This document shows positions 21,986-31,504 of a DNA stretch of 47,552 nt, piece by piece. The position numbers and the translations under genes are program-made. Source of the DNA: an uncultured Prochlorococcus sp. (GTDB lineage Bacteria > Cyanobacteriota > Cyanobacteriia > PCC-6307 > Cyanobiaceae); contig CABZNT010000010.1 in assembly GCA_902527105.1 (NCBI GenBank), positions 1 to 47,552 on the forward strand, read 5' to 3'. Position 1 is the stretch's first letter, and each line of letters starts with the position of its first letter. Under the pieces are notes generated by a model, which was given only the letters and a program-made list of their open reading frames with translations, had not been told where the DNA came from and ran no database searches.

Positions 21986-22222
21986 TTAATTCCAAGGAGT
22001 GTTTATAAGTCCCCAGATATCGAAGAAGAAAAATAAAACTGCAATAACTACAAGATCCCATGCTCTTTCCCTAAAAGCCCAAGGCGCAATAAAAACTTCT
22101 CCAAGTCCATGAAGCGCTGCCCCTACTGGTAGATGATCAAGAACCAGCAAACTGTGAGAGAGGATAAAAAGAAAGCTTGCAAAATATCTAAAAAAAACAA
22201 ATTGCCAATTGCTAGAACTCAT
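21986..22222 (-). CDS. hypothetical two-helix membrane protein
   Basis: A 78-residue protein with hydrophobic segments at about residues 10-27 and 56-71 and a Gly/His-rich central part (HLPVGAALHGLGEVFIAPWA). The well-spaced aromatic and charged residues suggest a conserved picocyanobacterial protein. No family recognised. Confidence 0.6.
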   Translation of the reverse strand: MSSSNWQFVFFRYFASFLFILSHSLLVLDHLPVGAALHGLGEVFIAPWAFRERAWDLVVIAVLFFFFDIWGLINTPWN

Positions 22223-22350
22223 GCCTTTTAGATTTTTAAGAAATATACTTCAATGATCAAAATAATGATATAGATCGAGTAAAGAGATATTATTTTTGGT
22301 AGCTATAAATACGAATAAAGATATAAAGCTAAAGTAAAAGTTACTAAACG

Positions 22351-23793
22351 ATGAAATATATGTTTTCAAGTTATCAGCCTAAAAATAGTTTTGATGAATA
22401 CTTTAAGGATAATGTTAACTCTGCTAGAGAAATATTGATTCCACTTCTTTCCTCTTTAGATAATATGGGACTTGAAGAATTAAACAGGAATCATTCTGCC
22501 GCAAAAAAATTATTACTAAGACATGGTGCAACTTTTCGATTAAACGATACTGGTTTAAAAGGTACTGAGAGAATATTACCTTTTGATCCACTTCCTAGAA
22601 TAATTAGTAAAGATGATTGGGTAACGTTAGAAAAAGGGCTAAAACAAAGGCTTGAGGCAATTGATTTATTCCTAGATGATATTTACAATTCTCAAAAAAT
22701 AATAAATGATGGAATAATTCCAAGAGAATTAATAGAGAGTTCAGAAGGTTGGAGACCTCAGATGATAGGTTTCAAACCTCCACTTAATAAATGGTGTCAA
22801 ATTTCAGGGCTTGATTTGATAAGAGATAGAAAAGGAGATTGGCATGTTTTAGAAGATAATTTAAGGTGCCCTTCTGGGGTTGCTTATTTCTTAGAAAATA
22901 GATTAGTTATGAAAAATATTTTTCCTAATCTTTTCTCAGGAAGAATAGTAAAACCAATTGATGAATATCCATCATATCTTTTAAAAACGCTTCAAGAACT
23001 TGCTGTTTGGACTGACACTCCAAAGATAGTTCTACTAACTCCAGGAATTTTTAACAGTGCTTATTTTGAACATAGTTATTTAGCTCAAGAAATGGGCATC
23101 CAATTAGTTCAAGGTCATGACTTAGTTTGTAATGATGATTATGTATATTTAAAAACTACCTCTGGATTAAAAAGAGTAGATGTCATTTATAGACGAATTG
23201 ATGATGATTTCTTAGATCCTCTTAATTTCAGAAAAGATTCCTGTCTTGGTGTTAGCGGATTACTTGATGTTTTTAAGTCAGGTCATGTTGCTTTAGCAAA
23301 TGCACCTGGGACTGGAATAGCAGATGACAAAATGATTTATTCTTTTGTTCCAAAAATGATTAAATATTATCTTGATGAAGAAATTATTATTAAAAATGTA
23401 GAAACGTATATTTGTCATTATCAAAAGGATCGAGAATATGTTCTAGAAAATTTATCAAAACTTGTTGTTAAGTCTGTCGCAGAAGCTGGGGGTTATGGTA
23501 TGTTAATTGGCCCTCACTCAACAACCAGTGAGATAGAAGAATTCGCTAATAAAATTAAAAATAATCCCAGAAATTTCATAGCACAACCAACATTAGAATT
23601 ATCTACTGTGCCATCGTTATGTGATGGAGAACTATATCCATGTCATGTTGATTTAAGACCATATATTTTAAGAGGAAAAGATTCATGGGTTAGCCCAGGC
23701 GGCCTTACGAGAGTAGCATTAAAAAAAGGATCATTAGTTGTTAATTCTTCTCAAGGTGGAGGATGCAAAGATACATGGGTTGTAGGTAAATAA
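22351..23793 (+). CDS. circularly permuted ATP-grasp type 2 protein
   Basis: A 480-residue protein of the CP_ATPgrasp_2 family (formerly DUF404/DUF407). Visible blocks include the AKKLLLRHGATF region (about residues 47-58), LPFDPLPRIIS, WHVLEDNLRCPSGVAYFLEN, the nucleotide-binding LVVKSVAEAGGYGMLIGP, and the C-terminal LDLRPYILRG-type strand (VDLRPYIL). These enzymes are predicted ATP-dependent carboxylate-amine ligases. It is the first of three consecutive genes; the next starts 1 base after its stop. M4 is an alternative start. Confidence 0.9.
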   Translation: MKYMFSSYQPKNSFDEYFKDNVNSAREILIPLLSSLDNMGLEELNRNHSAAKKLLLRHGATFRLNDTGLKGTERILPFDPLPRIISKDDWVTLEKGLKQRLEAIDLFLDDIYNSQKIINDGIIPRELIESSEGWRPQMIGFKPPLNKWCQISGLDLIRDRKGDWHVLEDNLRCPSGVAYFLENRLVMKNIFPNLFSGRIVKPIDEYPSYLLKTLQELAVWTDTPKIVLLTPGIFNSAYFEHSYLAQEMGIQLVQGHDLVCNDDYVYLKTTSGLKRVDVIYRRIDDDFLDPLNFRKDSCLGVSGLLDVFKSGHVALANAPGTGIADDKMIYSFVPKMIKYYLDEEIIIKNVETYICHYQKDREYVLENLSKLVVKSVAEAGGYGMLIGPHSTTSEIEEFANKIKNNPRNFIAQPTLELSTVPSLCDGELYPCHVDLRPYILRGKDSWVSPGGLTRVALKKGSLVVNSSQGGGCKDTWVVGK

Positions 23794-23794
23794 T

Positions 23795-24736
23795 ATGCTT
23801 TTAAGTCGTGTAGCAGAATCTCTTTATTGGATCAATCGTTATTTAGAACGTGCGGAAAACATATCTCGTTTCGTGGAAGTAAGCGAAGCTATGTCATTAG
23901 ATTGTCCACCAGGAAGTGCCGAACCTTGGCTCCCTTTAATTGATGCTTCGAGTGACAGAGAATCTTTTGATAAGAGATTCCCAGAGAAAAAACCAGATGA
24001 CGTTATTAATTTTTTAATAAGAGATCGTTTAAACCCAAATAGTATAATTTCTTGCATTCAAATGGCAAGAGAAAATGCAAGACAAATCAGAGATGTCATG
24101 ACCACAGAAATGTGGGAACAGATTAATATTTTATATTGGAATATGCAAGAAGGAGAGGTAATATGGAATAAACCAAGACAAGAACAATTAAGTGAAATAA
24201 GGAGGGAATGTCAGCTTTTTTATGGAATTACAGATGCGACTCTAAGCAAAGATCTTGCTTGGAGATTTAGCATTCTTGGAAGATTAATCGAAAGAGCTGA
24301 CAAAACATCAAGAATTTTAGATGTTAAATATTATTTACTCCTACCCAGCTTAGATGAACTTGGAGGAGTTCTTGATGAGCTGCAATGGATAGCACTTTTA
24401 CGTTCAGCTGGAGCTTATCAAATGTTTAGGAAAGCAGTCCAAAATTCTATAAAGCCTAATTCAGTTGCGAGATTTCTTTTACTTGATCCAATTTTCCCTA
24501 GATCAGTAAGATACTGTCTTGATGGGATAAGCAATACACTTAAAACGATAGATACCTCACCATCTACTGAAAATCCTTCAGAATTAGAATGTATGAGAGG
24601 TTTGCTTAAAGCAAAGTGGAGTTATATCAGAATTGAAGATATAATCAATGATGGTTTACATGAGGCAATCGATTCATTGCAAATGGATTTAAATAAATTA
24701 AATGATCTCATTCAAGAAAAATATTTTATTAATTAA
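23795..24736 (+). CDS. alpha-E domain protein
   Basis: A 313-residue all-helical protein of the alpha-E family (formerly DUF403). The family start LLSRVAESLYWINRYLERAE (residues 2-21) is diagnostic, and RENARQIRDVMTTEMWEQIN and GRLIERADKTSRILDVKYYL follow. Alpha-E proteins always accompany the permuted ATP-grasp and transglutaminase proteins, and their own chemistry is unknown. The gene begins 1 base after the ATP-grasp stop and ends 11 bases before the transglutaminase gene. Confidence 0.92.
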   Translation: MLLSRVAESLYWINRYLERAENISRFVEVSEAMSLDCPPGSAEPWLPLIDASSDRESFDKRFPEKKPDDVINFLIRDRLNPNSIISCIQMARENARQIRDVMTTEMWEQINILYWNMQEGEVIWNKPRQEQLSEIRRECQLFYGITDATLSKDLAWRFSILGRLIERADKTSRILDVKYYLLLPSLDELGGVLDELQWIALLRSAGAYQMFRKAVQNSIKPNSVARFLLLDPIFPRSVRYCLDGISNTLKTIDTSPSTENPSELECMRGLLKAKWSYIRIEDIINDGLHEAIDSLQMDLNKLNDLIQEKYFIN

Positions 24737-24747
24737 TAAGTTTATTA

Positions 24748-25605
24748 ATGAGAATTAAATACATTCACAAACTTGAATATAAATACGAAGACCCTGTTCA
24801 ATTAGGCGAGCATAGATTATGTATAAAGCCAAGGTCAAATGGATTCCAAAAGCTAAAGAATTTTGAATTAAAAATAACTCCAGAACCAGAAATTATTTAT
24901 CCATTACTTGCTGCCAGCGGAGAAGAGATTAATAGAATCAGATTCAATGGATTAACAGATAATTTAACTATTGAATCAATCAGCGAAGTTGAAACTATTA
25001 AACATCCAAACATTATTGATGGAGTTAAAAATAGAGATTTAACATTACCTTTTTGTAGAAGCATTATTAACAGAGATTTACAGGGAGCATTAGAGGGATG
25101 GATGCCAAATGGACAACACGATCCTTCTGCAGTAGAACTTGCCCAAGAAGCCTTAGCAGGAAGCATTAATAACGCATTATCATTTACATACCAACTAATA
25201 GAAATTATTCAAGATCGGGTTAAATATACCAAAAGACATACTGGTCCAGCATGGCCGGCTAGCAGAACACTTAGAGAACGTATAGGTTCATGCAGAGATT
25301 TAGCAATGCTAATGGTTGAAGCTTGCAGGTCTATAGGTATCCCAAGTAGGTTTGTAAGTGGTTATCATTTTGAAGATCCCTTACCCTCTGAGTTGGATCT
25401 ACACGCTTGGGCTGAATTATATATTCCAGGGGCTGGTTGGAGAGGTTTTGATCCAAGCGGAAAAGGATTAATAGATGATAGATATTTAACATTGGTATCC
25501 TCTTCAAAATCTAACTTAACCTCTGTAATTACAGGAAACTTTATAGGAAAAACTAATTTAGAAAATACCTTATCCTGGGAAATCAAACCTCTTGAAATTA
25601 AATAA
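24748..25605 (+). CDS. transglutaminase-like protein
   Basis: A 285-residue protein with an N-terminal beta domain (bacterial transglutaminase-like N, residues 1-80) and a transglutaminase/protease core. The catalytic triad is visible: C182 in GSCRDLA, H219 in DLHAWAELY, D235 in FDPSGKG. It probably cleaves or forms amide bonds in a small peptide or protein modified by the upstream ATP-grasp and alpha-E partners. No signal peptide is seen, so it acts in the cytoplasm. Last gene of the trio. Confidence 0.9.
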   Translation: MRIKYIHKLEYKYEDPVQLGEHRLCIKPRSNGFQKLKNFELKITPEPEIIYPLLAASGEEINRIRFNGLTDNLTIESISEVETIKHPNIIDGVKNRDLTLPFCRSIINRDLQGALEGWMPNGQHDPSAVELAQEALAGSINNALSFTYQLIEIIQDRVKYTKRHTGPAWPASRTLRERIGSCRDLAMLMVEACRSIGIPSRFVSGYHFEDPLPSELDLHAWAELYIPGAGWRGFDPSGKGLIDDRYLTLVSSSKSNLTSVITGNFIGKTNLENTLSWEIKPLEIK

Positions 25606-25730
25606 ACACAAAATTTTTAATCTTTTAAAATAACAAAAAAAATAAATAATAATATGTTTCTTTTTTAGTGTTAATTGATACGTTCTTGGATATATATATC
25701 TGTTTTCATTTGTTTAATCTTTAAAGAAAA

Positions 25731-26252
25731 TTGAACTCAAGTTTAGAAATTCCAGTTATCAAATCAAACAAATCGAAAATGTTTGAATTGATAAGTTATG
25801 AAAAATTTCGCGATACAAAAGATGTAAGATTTTTTGATATTAGTGTTAATGAATCAAACTATAGAGATCTAGTTATTCACAGTGGGCCTGCAGTTAGTCC
25901 TCCAAATGATGAAAAATATAAGAATTGGCAATTTTACATACATCACAATCAAGAAGATAATCTACTGGCTATCTCCGGGGGAAGAACATTTTTTCTTGTC
26001 AATTTTGGCTGGGATTATCCTTTTTATAAAGTTAGATTAGAATCTTGCGGATACATTTTAAGAATACCTAGAGGAACTTTTCATAGATCAGTATCTGACG
26101 AAAACGGTTCCATAGTTTTAAATCAAGCTATAAGAGATAAAGAAGGTACAGTTGAATCTGAATTCAAGGTTACGAATAGCAAAGACAACAAAAAACTTCT
26201 AGATTGTATAACTAATTTAGAGCCTAGATTCAAAATTTATAGTGTTAAATAA
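25731..26252 (+). CDS. hypothetical cupin-like protein
   Basis: A 173-residue protein if started at TTG 25731; the first ATG (25779) would give 157 residues. The sequence FYIHHNQEDNLLAISGGRTF and YILRIPRGTFHRSVSDENGS looks like the two motifs of a small cupin barrel, with histidines that could hold a metal. The enzyme type cannot be named. It is not recognisably linked to its neighbours. Confidence 0.6.
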   Translation: MNSSLEIPVIKSNKSKMFELISYEKFRDTKDVRFFDISVNESNYRDLVIHSGPAVSPPNDEKYKNWQFYIHHNQEDNLLAISGGRTFFLVNFGWDYPFYKVRLESCGYILRIPRGTFHRSVSDENGSIVLNQAIRDKEGTVESEFKVTNSKDNKKLLDCITNLEPRFKIYSVK

Positions 26253-26335
26253 TTTTAAAAAGGAGTTCCAAATTTAGTCATCAATTTTAAAAATTATCTA
26301 ATTGTTATAAAATAATAATATTCGAATTATCTAGT

Positions 26336-26854
26336 ATGAAATTTTTCAGATTTTTAAAATATTTTTTATGCATAACTTTTTCTTTCTTAGTTTTATCCTC
26401 TCCAGTTTTTGCTGGAGCAAATGTAGCTGTCAAGGGCGAGGGGGACGAGGTTCCAAGTTATGTAAGATCTAATATTACTGGATTTGATTTCCATGGAGAG
26501 GATCTTCATTTGTCATCTATAGCTGGAGCAGTTGCGAGAGATGCAGATTTTAGTGACGTTGATTTACATGGGACAACCTTAACCCTATCTGATTTAAAAG
26601 GTTCTAATTTAAATGGAATCGACCTGACCGATACTCTTTCTGATCGAGTTAATTTCCAAAAAACAGATCTTAGAAATGCTGTTTTAATAAATATGATCGC
26701 ATCAGGTAGCAGTTTTGCAGGAGCTCAAATAGAAGGAGCAGATTTTTCTTACGCTATTCTTGACAGCGAAGATCAAAGAAATCTTTGTGAAATTGCTGAT
26801 GGGATCAATCCAACAACAGGCGTTTCAACCAGAGAAAGTCTTGAGTGTAGTTAG
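26336..26854 (+). CDS. lumenal pentapeptide-repeat protein
   Basis: A 172-residue protein with a signal peptide (residues 8-27, ending SSPVFAGA). Pentapeptide repeats A(D/N)LXX follow from about residue 50 to 140: [57 protein letters not shown]. The C-terminus, [20 protein letters not shown], contains two cysteines (about C149 and C171) that may pair. This arrangement is typical of thylakoid-lumen pentapeptide proteins in cyanobacteria and plants; their role is not established. Confidence 0.88.
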   Translation: MKFFRFLKYFLCITFSFLVLSSPVFAGANVAVKGEGDEVPSYVRSNITGFDFHGEDLHLSSIAGAVARDADFSDVDLHGTTLTLSDLKGSNLNGIDLTDTLSDRVNFQKTDLRNAVLINMIASGSSFAGAQIEGADFSYAILDSEDQRNLCEIADGINPTTGVSTRESLECS

Positions 26855-26877
26855 AACAAAAACCATAAGTAAACTCA

Positions 26878-27231
26878 TCATAAATAAACTTTCTTACCAT
26901 TATTAAATTTATAAATCCTTTGTTCATCATCTTGAAATATCATTTCACCATTTAATTTGGATTTCTTAAATTTTGAAAGCCTTGCTCTGTGAATATTAGA
27001 TTTCCTATTAATATTTTCTTCGTCATCATAACTCCCAATATAGATATTTATATTAGGGTTTGAAAAGGTTTTTTCTTCCTCTCTTAAAAAAATTCTTTCA
27101 ATATTTGTTTGCGTGCTTTGAAGTTTATTTTTAAATTTATTTAATTTTAAGTTGTTTGGTTTTTTAGATTTAATTTTTTTGTAGACCCAAAAAATAACTC
27201 CTAAAATTAGAAAAAATAAAAATATATTCAT
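26878..27231 (-). CDS. hypothetical membrane-anchored basic protein
   Basis: A 117-residue protein with an N-terminal hydrophobic helix (residues 2-17) and a long Lys/Asn-rich region. The C-terminal half reads HRARLSKFKKSKLNGEMIFQ then DDEQRIYKFNNGKKVYL. No family recognised. Its start lies 3 bases after the stop of the small gene at 27235-27426. Confidence 0.55.
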   Translation of the reverse strand: MNIFLFFLILGVIFWVYKKIKSKKPNNLKLNKFKNKLQSTQTNIERIFLREEEKTFSNPNINIYIGSYDDEENINRKSNIHRARLSKFKKSKLNGEMIFQDDEQRIYKFNNGKKVYL

Positions 27232-27234
27232 TAA

Positions 27235-27426
27235 CTATTTAATTTTTATTTTAATATCTACGCCTAAGTTACTTTTAGTAGTTAATATTTCTTTTCTTAA
27301 GATTCCATAAGTAAAAATTCTAGATAAAGTTTTCAAAGATTTAAAAACCAAAAAAACAGTAAATAAAAAGAAAACAATAATATTTTCTACAAGAATATTT
27401 TTATTTTTATTATCTAGATTGCTCAT
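27235..27426 (-). CDS. hypothetical small membrane protein
   Basis: A 63-residue protein with one hydrophobic segment (about residues 14-30) and a basic remainder. It lies between the sugar kinase gene (16 bases upstream) and the basic membrane protein gene, all on minus and likely cotranscribed. No family recognised. Confidence 0.45.
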   Translation of the reverse strand: MSNLDNKNKNILVENIIVFFLFTVFLVFKSLKTLSRIFTYGILRKEILTTKSNLGVDIKIKIK

Positions 27427-27442
27427 GTAAGTGTTAATTCAA

Positions 27443-28363
27443 TTATTTTTCATCATTATTTGCATATGGTCCGAAAAATTCACTAGCGTCTCTTCCCATT
27501 ACTTTAGCAAGATTTAAACTTTTATCTATATCCCATTTAGATGCCATTCCATAAAGAATACCCGCAGCAAATGAATCGCCACATCCATAAGAATCAACTT
27601 TTAGTTTTTTGTTTTTAAGAGCCTTATATCTTCCTCCTGGGAATATAATGCCTCCCTTCTCTCCCTCGGTTTTAAAAGTATATTTGGGTTTTAACGATAA
27701 TTCAGAAAAAGAAAAAACTTCTCCGGGATCAAGATTACTGCCTATTAATCCATCTAAAAGAACATTTGAATTATTAATTGTATTTAATCCTACCCTTGGT
27801 GTTGTACAAAGTATTGAAGCCGATCTAGCCATTTTAAAAATCTCTGAATCAGATGCAGTAATAAAAATTCCGTCCATTTTTTTTAAAATGTTCCATTCTA
27901 AATTATCTTTATGAGTTGGAGCTAACCTTTCTCCAATAACTGTTATTGCTCTTTCACCTTGAGAGTCAATTAAACTAAATCCTCTTCTAGTTGGTTTATC
28001 ACGCCAAGCTACATGTAACTTAATTCCCATATTTGAGAGAATCTTGAAACACTTATCTCCATAATCATCATTACCTAATGACGTAAAAAAATGAATTTGG
28101 TTTGAAGTTAAATCAGAAAGTATTTTCGCGATAATAGATCCACCACCAGCTGGATAATCAAGGGACTTTTCAGAATGAGAAATGACTCCTGGTTTTGGTA
28201 ATTGATCAACCTTTAAAAAATTTATCCACTCAACATGACCAACAACGGCAAAATTTAAATTTCCTTTTTTAAATTTATAGTCTTCAACTTTATTATTCTT
28301 TTCAACAACCATAACCTTTAAAATACTATTATTAAAAGAAATATTTTTGACAAGTGAAGTCAT
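27443..28363 (-). CDS. PfkB-family carbohydrate kinase
   Basis: A 306-residue ribokinase-like kinase. Visible motifs are the substrate-site glycine pair in YPAGGGSIIAKILSDL and the ATP/catalytic motif DSYGCGDSFAAGILYGMA with the catalytic base D of GCGD. The phosphorylated sugar or nucleoside cannot be read from sequence. As annotated, the start overlaps the divergent DUF2834 gene by 10 bp; the ATG of MVVEKNNKVE (28312) would avoid this. Confidence 0.88.
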   Translation of the reverse strand: MTSLVKNISFNNSILKVMVVEKNNKVEDYKFKKGNLNFAVVGHVEWINFLKVDQLPKPGVISHSEKSLDYPAGGGSIIAKILSDLTSNQIHFFTSLGNDDYGDKCFKILSNMGIKLHVAWRDKPTRRGFSLIDSQGERAITVIGERLAPTHKDNLEWNILKKMDGIFITASDSEIFKMARSASILCTTPRVGLNTINNSNVLLDGLIGSNLDPGEVFSFSELSLKPKYTFKTEGEKGGIIFPGGRYKALKNKKLKVDSYGCGDSFAAGILYGMASKWDIDKSLNLAKVMGRDASEFFGPYANNDEK

Positions 28364-28725
28364 TTAACATTTTAAAAGATAATAAACAGATACTATCTTT
28401 TCTTTACCTTTTTCTATCAATTTTGGGGGCTGTTCTGCCAATGTTGGCAAATTTCGAATTTGCTAGGGAATATGGAAACAGCTTTGATATAAATAACTTC
28501 ATTTCTTTAGCGAATGCAAACCCTGCAGCTCAGTCAATTTCTAGAGACTTATTAGTAGGTGCAAGCGCTATTTTTATATGGATAGTAAATGAATCAAAAA
28601 AGCTAAACATGAAGAATATGTGGGTTGTATACATTGGAACTTTTCTTATAGCCTTCGCATTTTCTGCGCCTTTTTTCTTATTTCTAAGAGAGAGAAGAAT
28701 TATTGAATTAGAAAAGATTAATTAA
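28354..28725 (+). CDS. DUF2834 family membrane protein (GTG start)
   Basis: A 123-residue protein with three hydrophobic helices (about 14-32, 64-78, 89-111). The DUF2834 features are visible: a GAVLPMLANFEFA segment, ANPAAQSISRDLLVGASAIF and the C-terminal FLFLRERRI. Function unknown. The start GTG at 28354 overlaps the divergent kinase frame by 10 bp. It overlaps the MFS gene at the 3' ends by 4 bp (28722-28725). Confidence 0.82.
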   Translation: MKSFNILKDNKQILSFLYLFLSILGAVLPMLANFEFAREYGNSFDINNFISLANANPAAQSISRDLLVGASAIFIWIVNESKKLNMKNMWVVYIGTFLIAFAFSAPFFLFLRERRIIELEKIN

Positions 28726-29951
28726 AATAATCTCTTAAATAGAATTGTAAATGCAATAAAGCAACAACAAGAAATGGAAAGCCAGATTATTGAAGCATAA
28801 CCAAATAGATCTAATATGCGTCCTGAAATAAATGGTCCAAAAAAATAACCCATAGCAAAACATTGTGATAGTAGGGCAAGTGCGAAACCTTTTTTATTTG
28901 AAGGAGCTATTCTGAAAACGACATCTGTTGATGTTGGAAGAAATGAAGCAGTCCCTAAACTTACTAAAATCAATGCCAAAGAAATTAAATAAAACGCTGG
29001 GATATTTAAATAACTAGAAATAAATAATAAAAATGAAGCGAAAGAGAAATTTATTAAACTAAATTTCAAGCCAAATAATCTTTCTTTTTTGGATATCCAA
29101 GAACCGACAGGCCATTGTAAAAACAACAATAAAATTAACTGAATAGAAATTATAAGACTAATAATTTCTTTGCTTAATGCATTGCGATATACTCCACCTT
29201 TAACAAGATCCAGAGGCAAAGTTACTTGTATCAAGGCTAAAGAGGTAGTTATCAATAAAATAGATAAAATTATTATTATTGAATTTTTATTCCATTTCAA
29301 TTGTCCCTGATTAATTGGATCTACTAATTTTTTTTGAAAATTTTCTAAGTTTCTTTTTATAGAAGAACTATTTCTAGATATTAAATACGTGATAACTAAC
29401 ATGCAAAATATATCATTTATAAATATTGATTTAGAATACAAAAAATTCGTCATATACCCCCCTAAGAATACCCCTAGAAATATTCCTAAAGCCTCCGAAC
29501 TTCTAACAAGGGCATAAGCTTTACGTGTTTCGATAGGATGGCAAAAATAGGGCACCCCAAATTCGGCAGCAGGCCAATATATTCCTGCAGCAGCCCCAAC
29601 AAGTGATTGTCCAATTATGTACAAAAAAGTATCTCTTGAAAAAATGAGGCATAAGCTAGCGGCAATACTTAGTACTGAAGAAGTAATTATCGGAAATTGT
29701 ATTTTTCCCGTTTTATTAAGATAATTGCCTGTAAAGAGTCTTGTTATAGTTCCAACTATTGCTGAAATGGTAAACCCTAAGCCAATATCTGTTGCCGATA
29801 ATCCTAGGTTATTAAAAATAAGTGATGTTAAATAAATAACACCTCCTGCTCCAAATGCAGCGAAAAATCTTATCTTGGTTATTAACCTCAAATGATATGG
29901 AAATTGAATCCACCAATTTTTGCTAATTTGTAAACTATTTGGACTAATCAC
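28722..29951 (-). CDS. major facilitator superfamily transporter
   Basis: A 409-residue membrane protein with about 12 helices and a central loop (SRNSSSIKRNLENFQKKLVD) separating two six-helix halves. An MFS-type RLFTGNYLNKTGK loop lies between helices 2 and 3. Substrate unknown; the family includes drug exporters and sugar permeases. Its start is 2 bases from the GTG start of the divergent hydrolase gene, so promoters must lie inside the opposing genes or one start is wrong. Confidence 0.88.
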   Translation of the reverse strand: MISPNSLQISKNWWIQFPYHLRLITKIRFFAAFGAGGVIYLTSLIFNNLGLSATDIGLGFTISAIVGTITRLFTGNYLNKTGKIQFPIITSSVLSIAASLCLIFSRDTFLYIIGQSLVGAAAGIYWPAAEFGVPYFCHPIETRKAYALVRSSEALGIFLGVFLGGYMTNFLYSKSIFINDIFCMLVITYLISRNSSSIKRNLENFQKKLVDPINQGQLKWNKNSIIIILSILLITTSLALIQVTLPLDLVKGGVYRNALSKEIISLIISIQLILLLFLQWPVGSWISKKERLFGLKFSLINFSFASFLLFISSYLNIPAFYLISLALILVSLGTASFLPTSTDVVFRIAPSNKKGFALALLSQCFAMGYFFGPFISGRILDLFGYASIIWLSISCCCFIAFTILFKRLF

Positions 29952-29953
29952 TA

Positions 29954-31504
29954 GTGAAATACATTTTTATAATTTTTTTTAGTTTTTGTGGTTTATTTTT
30001 TAATAATGGTTTAAAGGCTGCTGAAAAAATAAATATTAAATTTGAAGAGATGGAAATCCCTCTTACTATAGAACAATTATCAAAATTAGAAAAATACAAA
30101 GATGATTCAACAGAATTAATAGATTGGTTAAAAAAAAATGGATTTATAAGATTTTTTGAATTATCAAAATTTTTAGAATTTCCAGTTTTCAAAGAAGATG
30201 GATTGAATAGAGAAATATTAAGAAGTTGGATAGGGCGTAAAATTCTTACGGAATTAAGCAAAAGCATTAATGTTCCAAATGACAATAATGGAACAGAAAT
30301 ATATAACACTATAGAAAATTTATTAGATCAAAAAAAAGAAGTTTCAACTTTAGACATCATAAAGGCATTACCATCAGAAGAAATTTCGCTAGATATTGAT
30401 AATCTAATTTTAATAATTTCATCTTGGAAAAATGAATTATCAATGCAACAAGAACTGTTGTCCAAATTAAATAAGCTTGAAAGAACTAAACAAAATGCCT
30501 TTAAAAATAGTGAAAAAAAATCAACTAAAGATCTAATAAAAATAGATAAAAAAATTTATGCTCCTCACCGAGTGAAACATTTTGAAATTGAAATATGGAA
30601 AAGCAATAAAACAAATGTTGATAAAGAATTAATAATATTTATGCCAGGACTTGGAGGCGAAATTAATAATTTCAAATGGATAGGTAACGAATTGGCTAGA
30701 AGAGGCTGGCCAATATTATTCATAGATCATAGAGGCAGTAATTTAGAATCATTCATAGAAGTACTCGATGGTAAGGGAACAATACCAGGAAGTGCAGACT
30801 TTTTCTTATATAGAATTAAAGATTTAGATGCTGTATTGAAAGCTCATGAAAATGGAGAATTTGGTTTACCTAATAATTCTTATATTTTAATGGGGCATTC
30901 ACTTGGTGCTTTAATAGCACTTTTATATGAAGGCAAGAAACCTAATGATCAACTAGAGGAAAAATGTAATTCGGCATTAAATGACTTTGCGATAACAAAT
31001 TTATCAAAATTACTACAATGTCAGTTGAGCGAAATACCATTCCCTAAGAAAAATAACACTAATAAGGCCAGTGCCATAGTAGGTTTTAATTCATTTGGAA
31101 GTTTAGTATGGCCAAAAGAAAATAGTACAGGCATTAAAGCACCAACTCTTCTAATAGGGGGTACTTATGACCTTATTACACCGTTAGTCAATGAACAATT
31201 TAGAGTTTTTAATGCTTTAAATAATCCATTAAATAGATTTCTAATTATTGAAGGAGCAAGTCATTTCTCTCCAATAAGAATTAATAAAAGCTATGAAGAA
31301 AATAATGACCTCTTCAAAATAAGTGAATCTTTTATTGGTTCAGAGCCAATATTAGTACAAGATTTATCTACTAAATTTATAGTTGAATTTTTAAAAAATA
31401 TTAAAAACCAAAAGATCCTTAATGTAGTTAAAAACCAAAGAGATTTGGGACTTGATTTCCATCTTTTAGATCTTGAAACGATAAAAGAAATTTCCGAAAA
31501 TTAG
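29954..31504 (+). CDS. alpha/beta hydrolase with DUF1400-type N-terminus
   Basis: A 516-residue protein started at GTG 29954. A signal peptide (residues 3-20, ending NGLKAAEK) precedes a helical N-terminal region like cyanobacterial DUF1400. The alpha/beta hydrolase domain follows from about residue 225: oxyanion-side MPGLGGEINNF, nucleophile S316 in GHSLG, acid D in GGTYDLITP, and H in GASHFSP. It is probably a periplasmic esterase or lipase; substrate unknown. The 3' end overlaps the ABC permease gene by 4 bp. Confidence 0.83.
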   Translation: MKYIFIIFFSFCGLFFNNGLKAAEKINIKFEEMEIPLTIEQLSKLEKYKDDSTELIDWLKKNGFIRFFELSKFLEFPVFKEDGLNREILRSWIGRKILTELSKSINVPNDNNGTEIYNTIENLLDQKKEVSTLDIIKALPSEEISLDIDNLILIISSWKNELSMQQELLSKLNKLERTKQNAFKNSEKKSTKDLIKIDKKIYAPHRVKHFEIEIWKSNKTNVDKELIIFMPGLGGEINNFKWIGNELARRGWPILFIDHRGSNLESFIEVLDGKGTIPGSADFFLYRIKDLDAVLKAHENGEFGLPNNSYILMGHSLGALIALLYEGKKPNDQLEEKCNSALNDFAITNLSKLLQCQLSEIPFPKKNNTNKASAIVGFNSFGSLVWPKENSTGIKAPTLLIGGTYDLITPLVNEQFRVFNALNNPLNRFLIIEGASHFSPIRINKSYEENNDLFKISESFIGSEPILVQDLSTKFIVEFLKNIKNQKILNVVKNQRDLGLDFHLLDLETIKEISEN

